Positions 23,768-30,892 of a DNA stretch of 64,000 nt are shown piece after piece. This DNA comes from Amycolatopsis suaedae. Its GTDB lineage: Bacteria > Actinomycetota > Actinomycetes > Mycobacteriales > Pseudonocardiaceae. The position numbers were made by a program, and so were the translations under genes. The DNA is taken from assembly GCF_004214935.1 (NCBI RefSeq), contig NZ_SFCC01000009.1, positions 124,001-188,000 of the forward strand. The letters are read 5' to 3'. Under the pieces are notes generated by a model. It had not been told where the DNA came from. It ran no database searches and worked only from the letters and a program-made list of their open reading frames with translations. Position 1 is the stretch's first letter, and each line of letters begins with the position of its first letter.

Positions 23768-24601
23768 TCAGCCGGCCAGGAAGGCCAGCAGTGCCTCGTT
23801 GACCTCGTCGGCGTGCGTCCAGAGCAGGCCGTGTGGTGCGCCGTCGATCTCGACGTAGGTCGCCTGGGGAACCCGCTGGTGGAACGGCCGGGCGGTGGCG
23901 TCGATCGGCAGGATCCGGTCGCCGGTGCCGTGCAGGATCAGCGCGGGGACGTCGATCCGGGGCAGGTCGTCGCGGAAGTCCGTCAGCCAGGTCGGCACCA
24001 CCGCGCTGGAGGCGAACCAGGACGCACCGGCGGCGACGTTCCAGCTGTTGCGCAGCGCTTCCTCGGACAGCCGGCTGCCAAGTGTCTCGTCGGTGTTGTA
24101 GAAGTCCCTGTAGAACTGGGTGAAGTAGGCGTAGCGGTCGGCGGTGACGGCGGCGGTGATGCCGTCGAACACCTCCTGCGGCACGCCTGCCGGGTTGTCG
24201 CCGGTCTTGAGCAGGAACGGTTCCAGCGACGCGAGGAACGCCGCCTTGGCGACCCGTGCCGAGCCGTAGGTGCCCAGGTAGCGGCCCACCTCACCGGTGC
24301 CCATCGAGAACCCGACCAGCACGACGTCGGTCAGGTCCAGCGTGTCCAGCACGACCTTCAGGTCGGCGGCGAAGGTGTCGTAGTCGTAGCCGGTGGTCGG
24401 CTGGCTGGACCTGCCGAAACCGCGGCGGTCGTAGGTGATGACGCGGTAGCCGGCGGCCAGGAGCGCGGCACTCTGCTTCTCCCAGGAGTGCCCGTCGAGG
24501 GGGTACCCGTGGATGAGCACGACCGGCTGACCCGTGCCGTGGTCCTCGTAGTAGAGGTCGATGTTGGTGCTGTTCTCCGACCCGACGGTGATGAATGGCA
24601 T
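23768..24601 (-). CDS. Alpha/beta hydrolase, cofactor-free haloperoxidase-like
   Basis: A 277-residue alpha/beta hydrolase close to the non-heme chloroperoxidase/bromoperoxidase group. It has LIHGYPLDGHSW (oxyanion region), the nucleophile elbow GFSMGTGEV with Ser99, the acid region HGTGDRILP, and the catalytic His in APHGLLWTH. YDRRGFGRSSQP is the family hallmark. These proteins are usually perhydrolases or esterases in vivo, and halogenation is a side reaction needing no cofactor. There is no signal peptide. It is a single gene on the minus strand. Confidence 0.88.
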   Translation of the reverse strand: MPFITVGSENSTNIDLYYEDHGTGQPVVLIHGYPLDGHSWEKQSAALLAAGYRVITYDRRGFGRSSQPTTGYDYDTFAADLKVVLDTLDLTDVVLVGFSMGTGEVGRYLGTYGSARVAKAAFLASLEPFLLKTGDNPAGVPQEVFDGITAAVTADRYAYFTQFYRDFYNTDETLGSRLSEEALRNSWNVAAGASWFASSAVVPTWLTDFRDDLPRIDVPALILHGTGDRILPIDATARPFHQRVPQATYVEIDGAPHGLLWTHADEVNEALLAFLAG

Positions 24602-24720
24602 TGCTGGACCCCGTTTCTCGACTGGGAGAACGATCGTTCTCCACTGTCGGGTGGAACCGGCGCGGCGCCCCGGCTATTCCGGTAGTGGCGTGGGTCTCAG
24701 GACCTTGGCTTCCCTTCCGG

Positions 24721-26169
24721 TCAGGGACCGCAGGCGAGATCGCGCGGCGGACGCCGCCCGGTGACGAGAAACTCGGTCGCCCTCTCGTCGAGGCAGGGGT
24801 TGTCCAGGAACAGGTAGCCGAGGTGCCCGCCCTGGTCGGCGGTGATCATCCGGGCGCGCTCACCCAGTGCCGCCCGCAGCTCGCGGGCACCGGCCAGCGG
24901 AGTGGCCGGGTCCCGCAGGTTCTGCGTGATCAGCACGTTCGACGGTCCGCGGGCGGTGATCCTCACCGGCGGTTCGACGGGCTCGGACGGCCAGGCGGCA
25001 CACGGGGTGATGTTGGCGGCAGCCCCGCCGAACAGCGGGTGCCGGACCCGGTCGATCGTGACGCCCAGCTGGTAGGTCCGGACCGACTCCGGCCAGTCCG
25101 AGTCGTTGCAGATCACATGCAGCTGGCTGGCCAGGTAGTTGTCGTCCGGCTGCTGCCCGCCCCGTGCCCCGGCGGGTGGCGGCATCGGCTTTCCCGTGTC
25201 GAGGGCCTGCCAGATCGCCGCCAGCGCGGGGAATTCCCGGTCGAAGTAGAACTTGGCGAAGGTGAGCTGGCGGAACAACTGGCCGTTGACGCCCTCCGGG
25301 CTCGGCTTGGCGTCCAGCCGCGTGGCGATGTCGAAGTACTTCGCCCGCACCTGCGCCGGCGTGCGGCCGAGGCCGTATTCGGGACGGGCGGCGGCGAAGC
25401 GGGCGAAGTCAGGGAACCGGTCCTCCATGCCACGGCCGAACAGCCGGGCGAACTCGGCGTCCCAGCCGCCGGGGCCGGTCGCGCTGTCGAGGAGGATCCG
25501 GTCGGCGCGGTGCGGGAACAGCGTCGCGTACACAGCGCCGAGGTAGGTGCCGTAGGAGTGCCCGAAGTACGACGTCGTCGACTCGCCGAGTGCTTCGCGG
25601 ACCCGGTCCAGGTCCCGCGCGGTGTTGGCCGTGGTGATGTGCGGCAGGAGCCTCGCCGTCGCCGACGCTGCGCACTGTCCGGCCACGGCGGCCGTCTCCT
25701 CGGCCCGCTGGGCGACGTCGGCCGCGTTCCGCGCGTACAGCGGGATGTTGGTGAAGTACTGTCCGGGCTCCAGGTCGCAGGTCACCGGTGTGCTGTGACC
25801 GACGCCGCGCGGGTCCATGCCGATCACGTCGTAGCTGTCCAGCACGCTCTGCGGCAGGCCCACCTTCTTCAGGTCGGCGGGGAAGCTCAGACCCGGCCCG
25901 CCCGGGCCGCCGGAGTTGGTCAGCAGCACACCCCGGCGCTTGCCCGGGTTCGCGCTGGGCAGGCGCGACACCGCGATCTCGATCGTCTCCCCGCCGGGGT
26001 CGCGGTAGTCCAGCGGGACGTCGAGCGTCGCGCACTCCAGGCCGGCGCCGGTGACGTCCTCCGGGCACGGTCCCCAGCGCAGGGTGCCCGGTGTCGCGGC
26101 CGACGCGGGGACCGGCGCGGCCACCAGCACGGCGGCGAGAACGGTCAGTACGGACTTTCGCATTGCCAT
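24721..26169 (-). CDS. Secreted S33 tripeptidyl aminopeptidase-like alpha/beta hydrolase
   Basis: A 482-residue exported peptidase-family hydrolase with a signal peptide of about 25 residues ending ASA. Core motifs are LLTNSGGPGGPGLSF (oxyanion loop), the nucleophile elbow FGHSYGTYLG and a late RDPATPLAGARELRAAL with the acid. The catalytic His is in DQGGHLGYLF. This is the Streptomyces SlpD/TAP-like (S33) group, which removes N-terminal peptides from secreted proteins. I chose the ATG at 26169, just after GAGGAG; 26163 and 26178 are also possible. It lies 28 bp behind an ABC permease in the same operon. Confidence 0.85.
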   Translation of the reverse strand: MAMRKSVLTVLAAVLVAAPVPASAATPGTLRWGPCPEDVTGAGLECATLDVPLDYRDPGGETIEIAVSRLPSANPGKRRGVLLTNSGGPGGPGLSFPADLKKVGLPQSVLDSYDVIGMDPRGVGHSTPVTCDLEPGQYFTNIPLYARNAADVAQRAEETAAVAGQCAASATARLLPHITTANTARDLDRVREALGESTTSYFGHSYGTYLGAVYATLFPHRADRILLDSATGPGGWDAEFARLFGRGMEDRFPDFARFAAARPEYGLGRTPAQVRAKYFDIATRLDAKPSPEGVNGQLFRQLTFAKFYFDREFPALAAIWQALDTGKPMPPPAGARGGQQPDDNYLASQLHVICNDSDWPESVRTYQLGVTIDRVRHPLFGGAAANITPCAAWPSEPVEPPVRITARGPSNVLITQNLRDPATPLAGARELRAALGERARMITADQGGHLGYLFLDNPCLDERATEFLVTGRRPPRDLACGP

Positions 26170-26197
26170 GCTCCTCATTGTCTGCAGTGGACTCTGA

Positions 26198-26917
26198 TCA
26201 GCGGCGCGGTTCCCAGCGGAAGAGCTTCGCGGCCAGCGCCACCGCGACGACGACCCAGGCCAGCGTCGGGCCGAGCAGGGGCAGCGACTCGGTGAACGAC
26301 ATTCCGCCGTTCCAGGCGTTGAGCATAAGCTCGGTGGCGGAGCCGCCGGGCAGTAGCCGCTTGAGCAGCTGGAGGTCCTCGGTTCCGGTGATGCCGATCC
26401 AGGTGGACACACCGATGACGCCGAGGCTGACCGGCAGGGTGGTGACCTGGGCGTGCTCGGGGGAGTTGGTCAGGCCCGCCGTGGCCAGCCCGAGGCCGAG
26501 CATCATGGCCAGCGTGGCGACCACCGCGATGACCAGCAACACGACGTCGGCGGGGCTGCCCGCGACGACGGCCAGCACGGTCAGGATCACGGCCAGCTGG
26601 ATCAGCGCCAGCACCGACACCGGAAGCAGCAGTCCGGAAAGGACGGAGACGTCGCCGGCCGCAGTCGAGCGCAGCCGCTTGAGGAACAGGTTCTGCCTGC
26701 GCGAGGCCAGCGTCGTCACGGCGGTGGTGTAGAGCCCGAACGCCCCGACCATGAACATCACCATCGCCGCGATGTAGCCGAGGCTGCCGACCTTGGCGAA
26801 CGTCTCGTGCTGGTAGATGAACAACGCGCTGATGCCGGCGGGCAGCACCAGGCTGGTGACCAGAACCAGCCGGTTCCGGAAGATCTGAATCAGCTCACTG
26901 AGAGCGATCGGCAACAT
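26198..26917 (-). CDS. ABC-2-type transporter permease
   Basis: A 239-residue membrane protein with about six TM helices, the size of a single ABC-2 exporter permease. It has the characteristic cytoplasmic segment ASRRQNLFLKRLRST after TM2, where the coupling helix lies. It follows the ATPase gene by 28 bp and precedes the S33 peptidase by 28 bp, so the three form one operon. The substrate is unknown; drug or lipid export is typical for this DesKR-linked arrangement. Confidence 0.88.
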   Translation of the reverse strand: MLPIALSELIQIFRNRLVLVTSLVLPAGISALFIYQHETFAKVGSLGYIAAMVMFMVGAFGLYTTAVTTLASRRQNLFLKRLRSTAAGDVSVLSGLLLPVSVLALIQLAVILTVLAVVAGSPADVVLLVIAVVATLAMMLGLGLATAGLTNSPEHAQVTTLPVSLGVIGVSTWIGITGTEDLQLLKRLLPGGSATELMLNAWNGGMSFTESLPLLGPTLAWVVVAVALAAKLFRWEPRR

Positions 26918-26945
26918 GGAGGTAGGTCCCTTTCGTGCGTGGAGG

Positions 26946-27830
26946 TCAGTGGCTGTCGATGGAGCGGAAGACGTCGTCGAGCCGGGTCGGGCCCGCCTCC
27001 AGGTCCAGCAGTTCCAGGGCGTTGTCCTGCGCCCAGCCGAGCAGGGTGTAGAGGTCCTTCGGCAGCGTGAACGTCTCGATCAGGAAGCGCCCGTCGCTCT
27101 CCCGTGTGGCCTGCAGCGGCAGCGCGGGCGCGGGCGTCGGCAGGGTGAAGCGGATGGTGGCCGGCAGGGTGCGCGTCAGCTCGGAGACGGTGCCTTCCCG
27201 GTGGAAGGTGCCCTTGTGCATCAACCCGATGCGGTCGGCCCGCTGCTGGGCCTCCTCCAGGTAGTGCGTGGTCAGCACGACGGTGGTGCCGTCCTCGCGC
27301 AGCCGGTCCACGGCGTCCCACAGCGCGTCCCTGGACTGGATGTCCAGGCCGGTGGTGGGCTCGTCCAGGAACACCAGTTCCGGCGTGCCGTAGACGGCGG
27401 TGGCGAAGTCCAGCCGCCGCTTCTCGCCGCCGGAGAGCTGGGACACCTTGGTGGACGCCTTGCGGGTGAGGCCGACGACGTCGAGCACCCGCTCGACCCG
27501 GTCCGCGCGGCGGGTGAGCGCGCCGACCAGCCGGACCGACTCCCGCACCGTCAGGTCCGGGGAGAAGCCGCTCTCCTGCAGCATGATCCCCATGCGCGGC
27601 CGTACGGAGTGCCGGTCCCGCGGGCTCTGGCCGAAGACCCGCACGGTGCCCGAGGTGGCGGTGCGGTGCCCCTCGATGGTCTCCAGGGTGGAGGTCTTGC
27701 CTGCTCCGTTCGTGCCGAGCAGGGCGTACAGCTCCCCGGCGTGGACCTGGAAGGACAGGTCCTTCACGGCGTGGAAGTCCCCATAGGACACGTTCAGGCG
27801 CTCGACGTCGATGACTGGTGTAGTGGGCAT
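26946..27830 (-). CDS. ABC transporter ATP-binding protein (ABC-2 exporter type)
   Basis: A 294-residue ATPase. Walker A is GTNGAGKTST, the signature is LSGGEKRRLDFA, Walker B is LVFLDEPTTGLD and the switch His is in LTTHYLEEA. The C-terminal 70 residues are the usual DUF4162-like extension of drug-export ATPases. I chose ATG 27830 because the ABC fold starts about six residues later. In-frame starts at 27896 and 27935 would add an unlikely 22-35 residues and run into the divergent promoter. Confidence 0.9.
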   Translation of the reverse strand: MPTTPVIDVERLNVSYGDFHAVKDLSFQVHAGELYALLGTNGAGKTSTLETIEGHRTATSGTVRVFGQSPRDRHSVRPRMGIMLQESGFSPDLTVRESVRLVGALTRRADRVERVLDVVGLTRKASTKVSQLSGGEKRRLDFATAVYGTPELVFLDEPTTGLDIQSRDALWDAVDRLREDGTTVVLTTHYLEEAQQRADRIGLMHKGTFHREGTVSELTRTLPATIRFTLPTPAPALPLQATRESDGRFLIETFTLPKDLYTLLGWAQDNALELLDLEAGPTRLDDVFRSIDSH

Positions 27831-27961
27831 GCGGTAATTCCAGCCGCTGCCGCCGCTGTCCGGCAGTGTGGCGACGTCATCGGTTCGGGGTGACATTCCC
27901 GCACGGAGGACATGACGTGACGTCACTGGCGTCACCGGCGCGGTGGCCGAATACTGTCCGC
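27831..27961. promoter_or_regulatory. Divergent promoter between ABC exporter and DesKR-type operon
   Basis: 131 bp. A 10-bp palindrome GTGACGTCAC is at 27917-27926 inside the run TGACGTGACGTCACTGGCGTCA. That gives several TGACGTCA-like half-sites about 20-45 bp before the plus-strand start, a likely site for the NarL-type regulator encoded two genes downstream (inference). Confidence 0.45.
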
Positions 27962-28195
27962 ATGAACACCGGGCCCGTGCGCGTGCTGCTGGCGGTCAAC
28001 ATGACCGTCTTCCTGCTGGTCTGTGTGGTGTACCTCCTGCACCACCTGGACGCCGGGATCATCCCCGGCGACGTCGGGGCCTGGCTGGAGGACAACCAGT
28101 GGCTGTTGTGGGTCGCCGTGCTGATGTCCGTCAGCGGCGCGCTGGCCACCCCGCTGATCAGCCGGGCGCTCCAGCAGTCCGGTGAGGACGAATGA
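27962..28195 (+). CDS. Small two-TM membrane protein
   Basis: A 77-residue protein with two predicted TM helices (about 8-27 and 46-66) separated by an acidic loop (DAGIIPGDVGAWLEDNQ). It matches no family I recognise. It overlaps the histidine kinase start by 4 bases (ATGA), so it is made together with the kinase and may be an accessory sensor or a kinase modulator (inference). Confidence 0.7.
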   Translation: MNTGPVRVLLAVNMTVFLLVCVVYLLHHLDAGIIPGDVGAWLEDNQWLLWVAVLMSVSGALATPLISRALQQSGEDE

Positions 28196-29328
28196 CCCAC
28201 TGGGGAGCGACCCCGGAGCTGGCCGGTCACGCCAGGACGAGGGGGCGGCTGCGCAGGCTGAACCTGATCATGATGGTCCCGCCCCTGGTCGGGGTGGGTG
28301 CCCTGCTGGTCGTGATCGACGCCAGGACGTGGTGGGGCGCGGTCGTGCTGAGCATGGGTGCGCTGGCCGGCCTGGTGGCCATGACCCGGTGGGCGAGCAG
28401 CGACTTCCGCCGGGTCGCGCTCCCGTGCCTCGTCGTCGGCGCGATCGTGTGGCCGGCCGGGGTGCTGGTGCTCGACGCAGGATCGTCGTTCTACGGCCTC
28501 AACATCGTGGGCCCGCTCATCATCCCGTACCTGCCGCGGCTGCGCGGCGTGGCGTCGGTCGTACTGGTCGCCTACGTCGGCGGGGTGGGTGCGCTGCGGC
28601 TGCTGGTGTCGGACGAGGGCGTCGTCTCCGTGCTGGTCCGGTGGGTCGCCATTCCCTCCGTGGTCGCCGTCGTGACGATCGGATTCATGTTCGCCAGCAA
28701 GGTGTTCTACGACCTGCTCGCCGAAGTGGACGCCGCGCGCGAACACGAGGCGGAACTGGCTGTCGCCCGCGAGCGCATCCGGTTCGCCAGCGACCTGCAC
28801 GACATCCAGGGGCACACGCTGCACGTGGTGAAGCTGAAGGTGGCCCTGGCCCAGAAGCTGGTGCGCGGCGACACCGAGCGGGTCGAGGAGGAACTGCGCG
28901 AGGTACACACCCTGGTCGCCGACACCATCACCCAGACCAAGGAACTGGTCTACGCGCAGCGGCGGCTCAACCTGTCCGCGGAACTGGAGAACGCGAAGAA
29001 CCTGTTCGAGGCGGCCGGAATCCGCGTGCGGGTCTACCGCGAGGCCGAGGCCGGGACGGGCGCGAGCGAGCTGCTCGGCCAGGTCCTGCGGGAGACGACG
29101 ACGAACATCCTGCGGCACGCGCAGGCCGCGCAGGTGCGGATCACGTTGTCCGAGTCGGGAATCACCATCATGAACGACGGCGCCCGGGACGGTGAGCCGC
29201 CCGAACTGCGGGGCCTGGCTACGCTGTCGCACCGGCTGGCGGATAACGGAGGCGAGCTGACCGTGGAGCAGAAGGACGGGCGGTTCACCACGGCCGCGGT
29301 GTTCCCGCGCGAGGGTGGCGGCCGATGA
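28192..29328 (+). CDS. DesK-type sensor histidine kinase
   Basis: A 378-residue NarL-group kinase. Five or six TM helices occupy about 25-170. The HisKA_3 dimerisation box is FASDLHDIQGHTL with phospho-acceptor His203. The ATPase domain follows, with an N box in RETTTNILRHAQA and a late GLATLSHRL. There is no large extracytoplasmic sensor domain, so membrane state is a likely cue, as for DesK. Its gene overlaps the small membrane protein (ATGA) and the response regulator (ATGA). The divergent ABC exporter is the obvious target. Confidence 0.88.
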   Translation: MTHWGATPELAGHARTRGRLRRLNLIMMVPPLVGVGALLVVIDARTWWGAVVLSMGALAGLVAMTRWASSDFRRVALPCLVVGAIVWPAGVLVLDAGSSFYGLNIVGPLIIPYLPRLRGVASVVLVAYVGGVGALRLLVSDEGVVSVLVRWVAIPSVVAVVTIGFMFASKVFYDLLAEVDAAREHEAELAVARERIRFASDLHDIQGHTLHVVKLKVALAQKLVRGDTERVEEELREVHTLVADTITQTKELVYAQRRLNLSAELENAKNLFEAAGIRVRVYREAEAGTGASELLGQVLRETTTNILRHAQAAQVRITLSESGITIMNDGARDGEPPELRGLATLSHRLADNGGELTVEQKDGRFTTAAVFPREGGGR

Positions 29329-29927
29329 TCACCGTGGTGCTCGCCGACGACGAGGCCCTGCTGCGCAAGGCGATGGCGGCACTGCTCCCGCTGGAGGGCG
29401 AGATCACCGTGCTGGCCGAGGCGGAGGACGGTGCCCAGGCCGTCGAGGCCACCCTGCGGCACGAGCCCGACGTGCTCGTCGTCGACCTGGAGATGCCCGG
29501 CGTCGACGGGCTGGGCGCCGTCACGCGGATCCGGGAAGAACGGCCGGGCCAGGTGATCCTGATGCTGACCCGGCATGCCCGGCCCGGTGTGCTGCGCAAG
29601 GCGTTGAAGCTGGGCGTGCAGGGCTTCGTCAGCAAGTCCGCCGAGCCCGGGCACATCGCCGAGGTCATCACCACCCTGCACCGGGGGAAGCGGTGGATCG
29701 ACCCGGACGTCTCCGCGCTGGCCGTCGTCGACGACTGCCCGCTCACCGACCGCGAGCTCGACGTGCTGCGCGCGACCCGCGACGGCTACTCGGCCGCCGA
29801 CATCGCCGCCCGGCTGCACCTGGCCGAGGGGACGGTGCGCAACTACCTGTCCAGCGCCATGCAGAAGACGCAGACGCGGACCCGCCACGAGGCGGCCCGC
29901 TACGCCCGCGAGCACGACTGGCTGTAG
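29325..29927 (+). CDS. NarL/FixJ-family response regulator
   Basis: A 200-residue regulator. The receiver has Asp8/Asp9, phospho-acceptor Asp54 (VVDLEMPGVD), Thr near 83 and Lys in VSKSAEP. The C-terminal LuxR-type HTH reads LTDRELDVLRATRDGYSAAD followed by LAEGTVRNYLSSAM. It is the partner of the kinase before it. Its stop is followed within 31 bp by a perfect 16-bp hairpin that is probably the operon terminator. Confidence 0.9.
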   Translation: MITVVLADDEALLRKAMAALLPLEGEITVLAEAEDGAQAVEATLRHEPDVLVVDLEMPGVDGLGAVTRIREERPGQVILMLTRHARPGVLRKALKLGVQGFVSKSAEPGHIAEVITTLHRGKRWIDPDVSALAVVDDCPLTDRELDVLRATRDGYSAADIAARLHLAEGTVRNYLSSAMQKTQTRTRHEAARYAREHDWL

Positions 29928-29957
29928 CCCGTCAGGCCCGCGCGAAGCCCGAAACTC

Positions 29958-30004
29958 GTGAAGGCCACCTTCATTACGTCTCATGTGGTGAAGGTGGCCT
30001 TCAC
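29958..30004. terminator. Type-2 hairpin, probable bidirectional terminator
   Basis: GTGAAGGCCACCTTCA (29958-29973) pairs perfectly with TGAAGGTGGCCTTCAC (29989-30004) across the 15-nt loop TTACGTCTCATGTGG. It lies between the convergent response-regulator and aztA genes. A copy at 36311-36357 has the same stem and the loop in the opposite orientation (CCACGTGAGACGTAA). Confidence 0.65.
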
Positions 30005-30025
30005 GTGCTTGTGCCCGGCGCGCGA

Positions 30026-30138
30026 GGGTCTCGTTCGTGGTGGCCGGTGGGACTGCTGAGCCCGTTGTGCCTGTTGTGCACGCTGTGCTCGCCGAGGCGG
30101 CGAGACCCGGGCCGGGAAGCGCATGAAGGCCACCTTCA
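30026..30138. repeat. Type-2 composite repeat, second copy
   Basis: GGGTCTCG (30026-30033) and CGAGACCC (30101-30108) are an 8-bp inverted pair enclosing TTCGTGGTGGCCGGTGGG and a GTTGTG-rich stretch. ATGAAGGCCACCTTCA follows at 30123-30138. It corresponds to 5749-5863 and 57814-57946 but lacks the distal GGCCTTCAC arm. Confidence 0.65.
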
Positions 30139-30152
30139 GGTGCCTTCCGGCG

Positions 30153-30845
30153 TCAGGCCCGCGCCGTCAGGCGGGGGACACCCCAGGCCGTGCTGACGTT
30201 GTCCTGGGTCAGCACCTCCTCCGGCGGGCCGGCGGCGACCAGCCTGCCGTCACGCAGCAGCAGGCAGTGGTCGGCCGCCTCGGCGACGGCCAGGTCGTGC
30301 GTCACCCGCAGGATGGTGACCCCGTCGGCACGGGCCGCGGCGAGTGCGTCGTCGATCAGCCGCCGCGCGGCCAGGTCCAGCCCCGCGGCGGGTTCGTCGA
30401 GCAGCAGCAGGCTCGCGCGCTGGGCCAGCCCCTGCGCGACCAGCGCCCGCTGCCGCTGCCCGCCGGACAACGTGCCCAGCTGCCGCCCGGCGAGGTCGCC
30501 GATCTCCAGCCGCTCCATGCACTCCGCGACGATCCGGCGGTCCTCAGTGGACAGACGGCGCCACGGGCCCCGGTGTGCCCAGCGCCCCATCGAGACCGCG
30601 GCGCGCACGGTGAGCGGCAGGGTGCCGGAGACCTCGCTGTGCTGCGTCACCAGCGCCGGCCGGGCACAGGCGACCTCGACGGATCCCGACACCACCGGCA
30701 GGACGCCGGCGATCACGCCGAGCAACGTCGACTTCCCCGCCCCGTTCGCGCCGACCACCGCGGTGATCCGCTCGGCGGGTGCCGTCGCGGTGATCCCGTG
30801 CAGGCCGTAGGCGGCGGTCAGCGCGCGCAGTGCGACGGCGTTCAC
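30153..30845 (-). CDS. aztA: Zinc ABC transporter ATP-binding protein (AztA-like)
   Basis: A 230-residue ATPase of the metal-uptake (ZnuC/MntB/AztA) class. Walker A is GANGAGKST at 32-40, the signature is LSGGQRQRALVAQ, Walker B is LLLLDEPAAGLD and the switch is RVTHDL. I chose GTG 30845 because AAGGAG sits 6 nt before it; an in-frame TTG two codons upstream overlaps that ribosome site. It is divergent from the permease-fusion gene, sharing a 47-bp promoter with a Zur-like box. It supplies ATP hydrolysis for zinc import with the AztB permease and AztC. Confidence 0.85.
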   Translation of the reverse strand: MNAVALRALTAAYGLHGITATAPAERITAVVGANGAGKSTLLGVIAGVLPVVSGSVEVACARPALVTQHSEVSGTLPLTVRAAVSMGRWAHRGPWRRLSTEDRRIVAECMERLEIGDLAGRQLGTLSGGQRQRALVAQGLAQRASLLLLDEPAAGLDLAARRLIDDALAAARADGVTILRVTHDLAVAEAADHCLLLRDGRLVAAGPPEEVLTQDNVSTAWGVPRLTARA

Positions 30846-30864
30846 AGACAACTCCTTAGTAAAA

Positions 30865-30879
30865 TGACAACCATTTCCA
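30865..30879. promoter_or_regulatory. Zur-like operator in the aztA/aztB promoter
   Basis: TGACAACCATTTCCA differs at three positions from the Zur box TGAAAATCATTTTCA as I recall it for actinobacteria. It is A+T-rich in a GC-rich genome and lies in a 47-bp divergent gap between two zinc-transport genes. It is 14 nt from one start and 19 nt from the other, so a bound repressor would block both. The match was made by eye. Confidence 0.65.
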
Positions 30880-30892
30880 TTATAGTGCCGAC

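Noticed and set aside
23768..24601. A halogenase of a biosynthetic pathway
   Set aside because: The cofactor-free haloperoxidase-like group are esterases/perhydrolases in vivo and no biosynthetic genes surround it.
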